64,000 nucleotides of DNA from Mesostigma viride (Eukaryota > Streptophyta > Mesostigmatophyceae > Mesostigmatales > Mesostigmataceae). A program made the translations under genes and the position numbers. Of the stretch, positions 1 through 11,800 are shown in pieces (position 1 is the first letter of the stretch; each line of letters opens with the position of its first letter). A model generated the notes under the pieces. The model saw only the letters and a list, made by a program, of their open reading frames with translations, did no database searches and had not been told where the DNA came from. Where the stretch lies: the NCBI GenBank assembly GCA_009746045.1, contig RPFO01000154.1:8576693-8640692 (forward strand), given 5' to 3'.

Positions 1-506
1 CAGTCTATCCCTGCAATTTGCTGCGGCTTTCAAGGATCCTCCACGCTGAAGCACGTAACATCCCTTGTATTGTACAGCGTGACATCACATGGCTGCTTGC
101 TCATAGTCTTACCAAGTCCCAAGGGGGGGGGGTCCTGTCCTTGCTCTGTATGGGGTCGGTTGCCCTTGTTTTGAGTTCTTGTCCTGATTCAGGTTTCTCG
201 TCCGTGCTCTGTTGTGGCATCTTATCCTTGTTCCATCGCGGGGGCTTCTTGTCCGTGTTCTGTTGTGGCGTCCTGTCCGTGTTCCATCGCGGGGCTTCTT
301 GTCTGTGCTCTGTCGTGGCGTCTTGTCCGTGTTCCATCGTGGGGGTTTCTTGTCTGTGCTCTGTCGTGGCGTCTTGTCCGTGTTCCATCGCGGGGCTTCT
401 TGTCCGTGTTCTGTCGTGGCGTCTTGTCCGTGTTCTTTCGCGGGGGGTTCTTGTCTGTGCTCTATTGCATGGGTTTCTTCTGGCCTTGCGTTCACAGTCT
501 TTGCAG
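1..506 (+). repeat. Intron of the TRP-like gene with ~50 bp minisatellite
   Basis: Roughly 180-470 is a degenerate tandem array of a ~50 bp unit (itself two related halves) containing GTCTTGTCCGTGTTC and CATCGCGGGG. It is open in several frames on both strands, which is a repeat artefact. It ends in a pyrimidine-rich tract followed by candidate acceptors TTCACAG (497) and TTTGCAG (506), so I read it as the tail of an intron whose 5' part is outside the window. Confidence 0.6.
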
Positions 507-2875
507 CGGAGGAGTGCCTACTGGAGGGCACGATCCCCAACGGGGAGCGACCACCGTCCCTCATCAGCTTCCGCATCTCTGGCAACACGCTCATTTGTGG
601 GACCATCCCTCCTTTCCTGTCGACCATATCGGTCAACCTCACCGGGACAGGGCTCGGTCAACCCTGCCCTTCGCCCCCACCACCCCCATCACCCCCGCTA
701 CCCCTCTCGCCCCCGCCACCCCCGTCCCCGCCACCACCCAGCCCACCGCCGCCACCTAGCCCGCCTCCTTCCCCCCCGCCCCCATCTCCCCCCCCCATCT
801 CCCCCACCCCCGTATCCACAACCCCCAGGGCTCCCCCCGCCCCCCTCATCACCCCCTCCGTTGGGGTACTTACCGGCAGCCCCTTTACTTCCCAACCCGC
901 CGCTGCCGTCCATGTCTCCGCCCCCGTTTCTCAAGTCATCGCCGCCGCCGCCGCCACCGCGATCGTCCCCGCCCTCTCCACCCCCACCTTCCCCGTCGCC
1001 CCTGCCACCTTCACCCCCCTTCGTGCCCCCAGCCCTTCCCCCCCGCCACCTGCCCGCGACACATTCCCCCCCCTGGTCACCTTCCAGCAGCGCCCACGGC
1101 CGTTGGACCAGGGCCTCATCGGCAAGTTCCGTTTCAGCGCGGTGGACTATGTCCCCGGTGGCCCGGAGCAGGAGGCCGCCCCTGCCAGGGGGGGGAACTG
1201 CCCAGGGTGTTCGTACGAGTGCCGGCTGGATGGGCGCATGCTCGACCCCTCGGAGCTGACGGTGCTGCAAGGGAGCGTTGGTCCAGGGACAAATGGCAGC
1301 AGCGGTGGCGATGGCGATAGTGCCAGTGGCGAGGGCGTCGGGGTTGGCGAGGCCAAGTGTGCCCCTGGCGTAACATTCCAGTTCCAGCTACCGGCGCACG
1401 GGACGCATGAGTTCACTGTCATCGCCACCGATGCCGCGGGCAACTCCAACGAGGCGGCCGTGGAGTGGGCCACGCACGCCAATCGGCCCTTGGCGAACCT
1501 CACTGTGGTTCGGTACGACCAGGAGAATGCCACCTGGGTGCCTGTGCCCGCCACCCCAGGGGAAGGGCCCAGCGATGGTCAAAAAGGGGAGGTATTTGTG
1601 CGGGATGACCAGGAGGTTTGGTACGTGTTGCTATCCTTTGACGATGACTGCCTGCCCCGCAACTGCCCCGATGGTGACCCCTCCCTCCCTTACACGAGTT
1701 GCCCGTCCCCCTCGGCCGCCAACTGGGTCTGGGTGCTCCTCGGCGGCTCGGCGGCCGCGACCCAGGCGTCCCTGCCAGGGTACGGCCGCGCGTGGGAGAA
1801 AGTGCGCGGGCGCGAGTACATCGTGGGTATCCAGCCGCACGGCGACGGCGTGATCAAAGTCAAGGCCCCCTCAAACCTGTGCACTGACGCGTACGGGAGC
1901 GGCAACGAGGCGTCGATGTGGACACTGCACGTGCGGGTGGACGCGGTTGCGCCCTACCCTGTGGAGCTGTCCACGCCGGACGTGGATGTGCTGTCGGTGA
2001 CCGTGAACGGGACGGAGAGGGTCGGGTATGTCGCCAGTGAGGCACCGCTTCGGTTCCTCGTCCAGTTCTCCGAGCCGATGGCGATCCGAGGGTGCTCCGC
2101 CAGGGTGGTATCTGCCATGCAGGCAGGGAGCCCTGCTTTGGTGCGCAACTTCCGTCCGGTCATCTTGCAAGGGAATGATTCGGTCGATGATGCGGTTGAC
2201 TTGCTACTGGGGCCATCGGCGACGTTTTCGTTTGCCTTGTACCCGAATCCAGTCGCGAGTGCTGCGGAGACGGTCGTAGTTACAGTGACCCCCGGGGTGT
2301 GCCGCGATGTGGCAGGGAACGGGAACGTGATCCCGCCATCCGGCACGCTGCCCCCATTCTTGTTCCTGTTCGATGGCACGCCGCCCGTGCCGGAGGTGCG
2401 CAGTCTGCAAGGGAGCGAGGCGGCGATGTCCCCCTTTTTGTTCCAGATACGATTCACTGAGGTCGTGTTTGACTTTATGCTCGATGACGTGATCATCACC
2501 GGCGCCAACGACACAGGCAACTCCACCACACTAAGCGTGGTCGGCCAGGGCATTTACATCCTTACAGTGGCCCCTATAGTAGAGAATTTTGTCAAGGTGT
2601 TTGTGGATGCCGGCGCCGCAAAGGACCTGCTGGGGAACCCCTCGGTGGCGTCCAATGTCGCCATGTGCCAGCATTACACGCGCAGTGACTCGGTCAGCTC
2701 CGCTGCCACCACCGCCAACACCGCCGTGGCCACGACGGTGGGCGCCGCGGGGGCGGCAGCAGTGATCGCTGGGGTGGGGTCAGGCGTGGGTGGGGCGGTT
2801 GGGGGTGGGGCCGTGGGGGGATCGGCCGGGGCTGCGGCAGGTGCCAGCTTGACATACCTGGCAGGGCACTTGCAG
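507..2875 (+). CDS. Exon: Pro-rich stalk and Ig-like ectodomain
   Basis: Open in one frame throughout. It begins with an LRR-type cap (SGNTLICGTIPPF), passes into SPPPP repeats and Ala/Pro-rich linker (about 660-1080), then a Cys-containing ectodomain with DAAGN and sheet-like Ig segments and several NxS/T sites. It ends in a Gly/Ala run and LQ followed by a consensus donor GTATGT at 2876 (phase 0). The downstream in-frame stop at 2956 lies in the intron. Confidence 0.75.
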
Positions 2876-5800
2876 GTATGTAAAAGTAAATTTACTATGG
2901 CGTGTCCTATGGACTATGGCTTGGCAAGGATTCCCATTTGCAGACCAGGCGATTGAAACAGCATTTCGTTGCATAGTTTATATAACTTCCCTTTCGCCTG
3001 TATTTTACTAGTGAGGCGCTCTCTGGGAGTGACCGGATCCTCTTCCCCCCCCCCTTTTGCGACACGCGGGACCTTAGGATAGCATCCGACTGCTTCGAAT
3101 AACATCCTACCGCTTAGATAGCATCCCCTTCGAATAGCATCCAACCACTTCGTATAGCATCTGACCACTTCGTATAGGAATGTCTTCAGGGTTGTCCTGT
3201 CCACCCCTTTTTCCTGCGGTCCCGGCTCACTAGGCCTTTCGTCCTGTGCGACCATACGACAGATTCTCTGCACGTCCACATCTGGCAAGGTATTCCACAT
3301 GGCTGTGTATATAGTGCACACCCTATCATATTCCACATGGCTGTGTATATAGTGCACACCCTATCATATTCCACATGGCTGTGTATATAGTGCACACCCT
3401 ATCATATTCCACATGGCTGTGTATATAGTGCACACCCTATCATATTCCACATGGCTGTGTATATAGTGCACACCCTATCATATTCCACATGGCTGTGTAT
3501 ATAGTGCACACCCTATCATATGCCCTGAACTGCGTCACAACCCGTCAGATGCCCTGTAACGTCGTCACAGCCTGCTCAATGCTCTTAACTTAATCACCAC
3601 CCCCATCCCATGCTGAACGGTGACATGCCGTATTCTGTGCCGTAAATGGCCCTTCAAACCCTATCACATGGCCTAACAACCGCGCCGCATCCTATGCTAT
3701 GCCCTACACTGCTTCACACCCTGTTGCATAGCCTATTAATCGTGCCGCATCCTATGCTATACCCTACACTGCCCTGAGCAGGGCCTGCAGCAGTTCAACG
3801 GCCTGGCGGCGCCGCTCGACTCATCCATTCGGCAGCTGACCCACGAGATGCGTTGGGTGAACTACCAGTTTGGCACTGAGTGGCTCTTCCCCCCGGAAGA
3901 CCGCAACGGCACCAACAGCAATGCGACGGGAAGCCACCACACGCGCGCTGACATCAGCAATAGCCCGTACTACAATGCGTCACAGTCCGGGGCTGGGGGC
4001 GATGGGGAGGGTGATGGGGCCGGGGGTTCAGGGGAGGGCGGTCTGCGGCAACGGAGGGTGCTGCTCTCAAAAGGGTCATATGCGGTCCCCCCCCGTCTCC
4101 CGGCCCATGTGGTACGTCGTCTGCTTGAGAACGGTGGCGGGACTAGAAATATACGGCCATCTGTTACTGGTTCAACCGGTGACAACAACATGCCATTCAT
4201 TCATGGTTCAAGTCGGGATGGCAGCAGGCCATCGGATACCGGTGTACGGGGCAGCACATCCGGTTGGGATTCGAATACACTGGGGCAAATTTCTATTGCC
4301 GACCCAAGCCTGGCTAGCAGCAGCTCGGTCCAAGCAGAGGTCGCAGACCCTTGCATTGATGATGATGACTGGCCAACAACGTGGCCTGGCGGGATGCGCT
4401 CAGATTGCGGCTTGCCGGTAGAGAGAGGCCCCTGGCAGCGGCGGCTGCTGCAGGGCACTGTAAACACAGGAAATGCCAACGTGACGACTGGCAATGTTAC
4501 AGGCAGCGCGACGGGCAACAGCAGCGGCCCAGGGTCCCTGCTGGACGATCTCCAGCTGAGCCTATCTGACCTGACCACCATCTCCATGCTCTCGTCTGGG
4601 GGCCTCGAGGACTACGTCTCCTCCAATCTGGACTCCAGCCTGTCGGATTTCAACACGTGGCGCGACTTTGTGATCGTGTTCATCTGGCAGGGGTTCCAGT
4701 TTGTGGCCGTCTGCGTGCTGCACTACGCGGCGCACCGCGCGTGGCTTCGCTGGATGACCCACCGGCGGCTGCCCCGCATGCTCGAGTTCCCCCGCCTCGA
4801 GCTCCTCCTATTGGTGCTCTCCCTCCCTGCCGTATCCCGCGCGGGGGCGTACGCGATCAGCACCAAGTCCCCCGGGGCCATCGTCGTGGGGGTGTTTGCC
4901 ATCCTGGTGCTACCCATCGGCTTCCTGGTCTTCACCGGCTGGTTCATCGCCACGCGGCTGTTCGCAGGGAAGGTCATCTTCCTGCCACCCAGGGACTTGG
5001 ACGCGGGCGCTTCTGGCGAGTTCGGGTCGCTGTCCTTGGCCGAGACACCGGGGGGGGCCAGCGGGAAACACGGCGCGTTCGGGCAAGTGATCGACATGGA
5101 ACTCGCGCGCGTGGCGTCGACCCACGCGGGGGGGGCAGGCGCCGAGAGCCATAAAGCGTCCCGGCTCGGAAACCACGCAATGGCGGAGATATCCAGGGGC
5201 CCCTCGGCGTACGGTGAGGTCATCCAGTCGGACCGCTTCGGCGTGGGGAGCCCGAGGGCGGGCGGGATGATGAGCCCCAAGTCGCCTGCGGCGCGGTCTA
5301 CGCTGGTGTACGCGTCGACGAAAGTCAAGGAAGGGCTGGGGGGCGTCGCGAGTGTGCTCGTCGGGTCGAAGCGGGAGGGCGAGTGGGCACGGGGGGACCG
5401 AGAGGAGCTCGACTGGGTGGCCAAATACGGGTACGCAGGCACCACTTCCTGCGCAATATTCCTCTCATTGACGTGGCAGCGATGCAGTAGGAGCTTGACT
5501 GGGTGGCTAGATATGGGTGTGTCATCAGATTTTTCATCCATCACCATGATGACATTCCTTTGTACATACGCAAGTAGACCCTCTATGACGACATTCCTTT
5601 GTAACATACGCAAGTAGACCCTCTATGACGACATTCCTTTATTACATACGCAAGTAGACCCTCTATGACGACATTCCTTTGTTACATACGCAAGTAGACC
5701 CTCTATGACGACATTCCTTTATTACATACGCAAGTAGACCCTCTATGACTACATTCCTTTGTAACATACGCAAGTAGACCCTCTATGACGACATTCCTTT

Positions 5801-8800
5801 ATTACATACGCAAGTAGACCCTCTATGACTACATTCCTTTATTACATACGCAAGTAGACCCTCTGGGGGCCGAGCCCCCAACTATCTTGGACTCTACTAT
5901 TGGAGACTCCTATTCAAGTCCGGCTGCTACTAAATTCCTGTGCCCGTGGCCCATGGCCCGTCGCCCGTGGTCAGAAATTCCTTCCGTCCTTCCGTCGCTG
6001 ATATTTCCCGTGGCCAGTTGCCCGTGGCCAGTTGCCCGTGGCTCGTTGTCCGTTGCTACGGGCCCGTTCTCGTCGCACGTCGCACGCCGCTCGTTGTCCA
6101 TGAATTTCCTTCCGTCCCTCGCTGAAATCGTCCGTTGCTGGTTGCCCGTCGCCCGTTGCCTGAAATTCCTTCCGTCCCTTGCTGAAATTGCCCGTGGCAA
6201 GTTGCCCGTGGCTAGCGTCCCGTCGCCGGTCGCCTGAAATGCCTTCCGTCCCTTGTTCCTAGTAGTGACGTGCTGCTTTGCTGCGCTCCGGAGAGGAGCC
6301 CGCTGAAGTGGCCGCGCATGTGGCGGCGCCCCTGGCGCTTTGCGCGTAGTGTATCTGGGATTCATCCCTCGATCCCTGGAGATCTCGCGAGTCCCCCCAA
6401 ATGGCTGATGTTTTTAGCACGATTCACTACCTAAGTATCGCAAATACTCCCCCTAACTATCGCAAATGCTCCCCCTAATTATCGGACCAACGGTGACCAA
6501 GTCCGATTTTGATAGGTGTTAGGATTATTTCATGCAACAAAGCAACCTGAGATAAAAACAAGAGCCGTCTTCCATGGACAGGTCAGACACGCACTGCGCA
6601 GGTGTGAACAATTACTTACCAATAATGGCCGAAAATCTGGCAAAAAGCACCCGCTTGGTTTAGAATTCGATGCAACCGATACTAATGCCTACTTCATGGT
6701 CAGAACAACCACCAAAACCGCGATTTTACTGCCACTATCATGAATTCTATTTCATTCCGCGCGACTAAAAAATTCAGATTACCCCCCATGCCGATGGCAT
6801 ATAAAAACAACAGCAATCTTGTAAACCAGCTGATTTCCGCCGCAAACTTACATAATAAACTCGTCGCCTTTTAGATTCGAGTAAAAATTTTGCATTTCGC
6901 TCGCCCTATTGTGGTCGTTTCGCCTGAACGCAGTCGCCATGGCCACTTCCGCAAGGGGTGCGCGCACCATGCACGTGAAATTTGTGGTTCGGTTCCGGCG
7001 CGAATTTTTCGGCGCCAAAAAATTCAGGGGTGTCCTGTCCTCTTAACCTCCCACCACCCCTCACACACACACGCTGCTTGCATCCTCGCCGCTCACGCAA
7101 GCTGCTTATCACTTACCGCTTTTGTTCAACGCCCCAACCCTCTTGCCGCTCGCATCCCCGCCCCTCACGCAGGCTGCTGTTCGAGGACTTCTCCGGCCCC
7201 CGCAAGGTGGTCACTAAGCTAGCCAAGGCGCACAAGGAGGCCTCGGAGGCCAAGAAGAAGCTGCTGAAGCAACAGCGAGAGTCGGGGCATCCGCACGAAG
7301 GCTCCTCGTGGCACGGGTCCCTCGCCTTCTGGAGCATGGCCAGCCGGTGGAAGCGGCGGGCAGTGCCGACCGTGTCGCAGTCGCCTACGGAGGCGTCCGC
7401 TCCCGACACTCCCATCACGGCCACGCCCGCGGCCACAGAGAAAGCAGAGAGCCACGACGGGAGCAGCAGTAGCAGCAGCAGCGATAGCGAGAAAGAGGGG
7501 GGGGGGGGGGGGCAGGGGCAGGGGTAGACATAGCGGCGATGGCGAGGGAGAGGGGGGCAGGGGGGTGGGCAAGGGAGGGGGAAGGAACAGCGGCGATGGC
7601 GGAACGGGGATGGTGCGTGGGATGCACCGGGTTGGCGGGGGGTGGGCGGTGACCAGCGACGGGAGCGAAAATGGGGCGGCTTCTAAGGGTGGAACGGGAA
7701 CCTCTGATTTGACCCCGGAAGGCAAACCGCGCCCCGTGCCAGCCTCACATCCATCTCCCTCGCACGAGCCTGCAACGCCCGAGGCGGCGTCTGGCAGCAC
7801 AAGTGTCCACGTGAACGCCCAGGGGCCGTACAGCAGCGGGCGGCAGCACACGGGCAGTCACGGGTCGCTCCGACCGGGTGGATACGGGTCGCATCATGAC
7901 CTGCTGGCGCGCATGGACACGAGCAAGTGGAGGCGCCGCATCCTGCGGGGGGGGGACAAGATCCTTTTAGACAGGTGCGTGCATGTGATGTTTAGAATTC
8001 CTGGGTTGTACTAGATTGCCATCTTTCTATTGATCATGTTTCCCTTGCACACAACCCACGGCTTTACAGGGCAACCCCGTCATGTTCCTTGTGGTGGGGG
8101 CGATGGGGGGGGCGGGGGCGAGATAGCTCCAGAGTGTTGCGTATACTACTACATGGTTTGTGCACAAATCGTTGCTCGACGCGCTTTTCTGCTGGGCGCA
8201 TTTTGCGGGGGGAAAGGGACGGGGTGGAGCAAAGTTTAATTTTACTGGACCGGGGAGCTGTGTTGAGTGGTTCTTTGGCATGCTGGGCGCCCATGCATAA
8301 TGCTGGGGCAAGGTAATGGGGAAGAGGGGAGGTGGGGAGTGAAATCTTGGTGGATGGCGAGGTTTTCATGGACAGGGGTGCTATTTGGTGTGGTGGTTGG
8401 CGGTGACGCTGGATTTAATACGCCGCCGGATCTAATATGCCGCTGGAAGTAATACGTGGCTGGTAGGTAATATGACTGCACTGGATGACTTTGGAACGTG
8501 ATTAAGGTAAACCGAATGCCCCCGCATAAACCCAATTGCTCCCATTCTTTGGTATGCTGATTCTAATTTTTAAATTGTAAAGGTTGTGGTATATACGCGG
8601 GCTGAGCCACTTGCCTACGTGCTTGTTGTAATGCATTCCTGCTGCACACCTGTCACCTCTTGGCTGCACATGTATCAACTTATGCCCCCGCAGGGATTGC
8701 TAGTTCTCCATCACCGCGCACAACGTAACGTGGTCTGACGCGGCATGCCTGCTGCATGCCTGTTGCCCCATGTGCACACATCTTCCAACGCCGGGGCACC

Positions 8801-11800
8801 TGCCACCCCTTAAAACATATCACTCCCATCCTTGTGCATCGGTCACCTCTTCTCGCTGTTGCAGGGACGGCTGGTTCTTCACCACCGCGCACGCGCGCGC
8901 GTCCTACTTTTTCATCGTCGTCTTCAAGGAGTGTCTCTTTGCCGTCCTCTTTGGAGCGCTTACGGGGACAGATGGCTGGTGGCAGACCTGCCTGCTCGCC
9001 TCATGGATGGTCTTCCACTTCCTCTACTGCTTTGTGTTTGTGAGTGAATTGAGCTTGGAAGTTATGCTTGGATGGGTGCATGGCGGGTGCATCACTGCTT
9101 GTACGATGTTAGCGGCCTCTCAAAGGATGGCTTCTTGGATGCACATGAAGGAGAAGGGTGTATTAAGGAGCTTAGTTTGGAAAGGTAGATGGTAGAAGCA
9201 GTATCTTCCCTGTCTACATTGAGGTGCGCTTGGGGGCTTCATTGCCCTAGTCTCTTGTTCGGAGGATGGCAAAGTCGTGGAGGGTCTTTACGTGGTTGGC
9301 GACTGCTATGAGCCATGGTAGGGGTGGGCCTAAGCAATGGCATGGATCCAGTATGGCGGGACTCGTCTTGTTGTTGAATGCATATCCAGAAAGTAGAACC
9401 TCCTTGCCAATGCACAGCTCTCGGAAACGTTTGTGGCAACAATGCGAGCCTGCTGATGCGGCATACGTCAACGTTCAGGATGTCCGCTCTAGCTGTGATA
9501 GCGAGAGAGAAGGGGGAATGGGTGGGGGCGGGGGCGGGGGTAGAAATAGCAGCGAGGGAGAGGGAGAGGGGGGCGGGGGGGGGGGGGGGGCGACGGGGGG
9601 TTAGGAACAGCGGGAAGGGTGGAGCGGGGATGGTGCGTGGGTGATGCTCCTGGGTGGCGGGTGGATGGTGGTTCAATGGGATTACATGCAGCAGTGATGC
9701 GTGCATGGCCATGCGAGCGTGCATGAAACGGCTGCTAGTTCTAAACGGCTGACGCATGAGCTGTTTCATTGAATGACACCTGTGCATTGAATGACACCTG
9801 TCCATTGACGGCTGACGCATGAGCTGTTTCATTGAATGACACCTGTGCATTGAATGACACCTGTCCATTGACGGCTGACGCATGAGCTGTTTCATTGAAT
9901 GACATCTGTCCATTGAATGACACCTGTCCATTGAATGACACCTGTCAATTGAATGACACCTGTCCGTTGAATGACACCTGTCCACCTGGCTTTGTACGCC
10001 CTTCCTGACAGCTCTATTGTGGTTTCCTTCTGGATGCGTTGGTGGGGTTTTTCATTTCCTTTGTGTTTTTGCCCTTGTGCCTCTTGACCCGATTCCCCAC
10101 GGCCGCACGACCCATGCGGTCGCTCACACGCATCGCGCGTACACGCCCATGGTTGCTGTTGCCGCCCTCACCACCGGACGGCCTGGCCATTGCTGCCCTC
10201 ACCACCGGACCGCCTGGCCACTGCTGCCGTCACCACTGGACGGCCTGGCCACTGCTGCCGTCACCACTGGATGGCCTGGGTGTACAGAAACCATTCACCG
10301 ACCGAATGTCCCAGGTACAACCCCTCCGGGTTGGGGCTGGATGGGCCTCAGTGGCACAACTGAGCGGGGACGGGGCAGGAGGGGAAGGGATAGGGCAGGA
10401 GGGAGTGGTCAGCATGGGGCAGGATGGAGTGGTCAGCATGGGGCAGGACGGAGTGGTCAGCATGGGGCAGGAGGGAGTGGTCAGCATGGGGCAGGAGGCA
10501 GTGGTCAGCATGGGGCAGGAGGGAGTGGTCAGCATGGGGCAGGACGGAGTGGTCAGCATGGGGCAGGACGGAGTGGTCAGCATGGGGCAGGAGGGAGTGG
10601 TCAGCATGGGGCAGGACGGAGTGGTCAGCATGGGGCAGGATGGGGTGGTCAGGATGGGGCAGGAGGGAGTGGTCAGCATGGGGCAGGAGGGAGTGGTCAG
10701 CATGGGGCAGGAGGGAGTGGTCAGCATGGGGCAGGATGGAGTGGTCAGCATGGGGCAGGATGGGGTGGTCAGCATGGGGCAGGAGGGAGTGGTCAGCATT
10801 GGGCAGGAGGGAGTGGTCAGCATGGGGCAGGATGGGGTGGTCAGCATGGGGCAGGATGGGGTGGTCAGCATGGGGCAGGATGGGGTGGTCAGCATGGGGC
10901 AGGATGGGGTGGTCAGCATGGGGCAGGACGGAGTGGTCAGCATGGGGCAGGAGGGAGTGGTCAGCATGGGGCAGGAGGGAGTGGTCAGCATGGGGCAGGA
11001 TGGGGTGGTCAGCATGGGGCAGGATGGAGTGGTCAGTATGGGGCAGGACGGGGTGGTCAGCATGGGGCAGGATGGGGTGGTCAGCATGGGGCAGGATGGG
11101 GTGGTCAGTATGGGGCAGGACGGAGTGGTCAGGATCAGGGCAGCATAAGGGGGGTAGGTTGATGTGGCGAGTGGAGTGGGTAATGCCTGCAATCATGCTT
11201 TGGGGATTTTTGTTTTTTAGGAATGGGGCGACTAGAAGCGTGTGACATGATGCAGACTACCGCACTAGGTCATCTGCCTCAATTCATTACCTTACCCTTT
11301 TGGCACAAGACGCAAAAAGCCTTATTATTTTTTCACGAAACTTGACAACCTACTTATTCCTATTCCCTGGGCAAGTTTGTTGTATCCCCTTGTTCAGATT
11401 GGTGGATGGGTTCATACTGATACCATCTTGTCTGTATATCTTGTCTGTATATCTGTTTATCCATCTCACCATGGTCCTAAGGCGGTCGCGCAGGCCTGCA
11501 TCATGGTTTCCAACGTGCTGTCTTGTTTTCTCTTCCAGTTTTCCTCCGTTGACCCACCGGCTGTGTGACTTATGGCTGCACAATACCACCCGTATTACCT
11601 CTCCATTCCCCCACCCTCATTACCTCTCCATTCCCCCACCCTCATTACCTCTCCATTCCCCCACCCTCATTACCTCCCCATTCCCCCACCCTCATTACCT
11701 CTCCATTCCCCCACCCTCATTGCCTCTCCATTCCCCCACCCTCATAACCTCTCCATTCCCCCACCCTCATTACCTCTCCATTCCCCCACCCTCATTGCCT

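Noticed and set aside
658-1270. Gly-rich minus-strand ORFs under the Pro-rich exon
   Set aside because: Mirror of the Pro-rich coding strand; the plus frame has Ig-like domains and consistent splice phases.
3292-3522. Regular repeats that could be mistaken for a CRISPR array
   Set aside because: Units are contiguous with no unique spacers, sit in an intron, and the genome is eukaryotic.
7565-8014. Independent 149-codon gene
   Set aside because: It is the second half of exon 3 after the G-run frame slip; it joins the next exon at the GTGCGT donor.
10017-11196. Long ORFs (280-380 codons) on both strands
   Set aside because: They are translations of a 24 bp tandem repeat in different frames; none has unique sequence or start context beyond the array.
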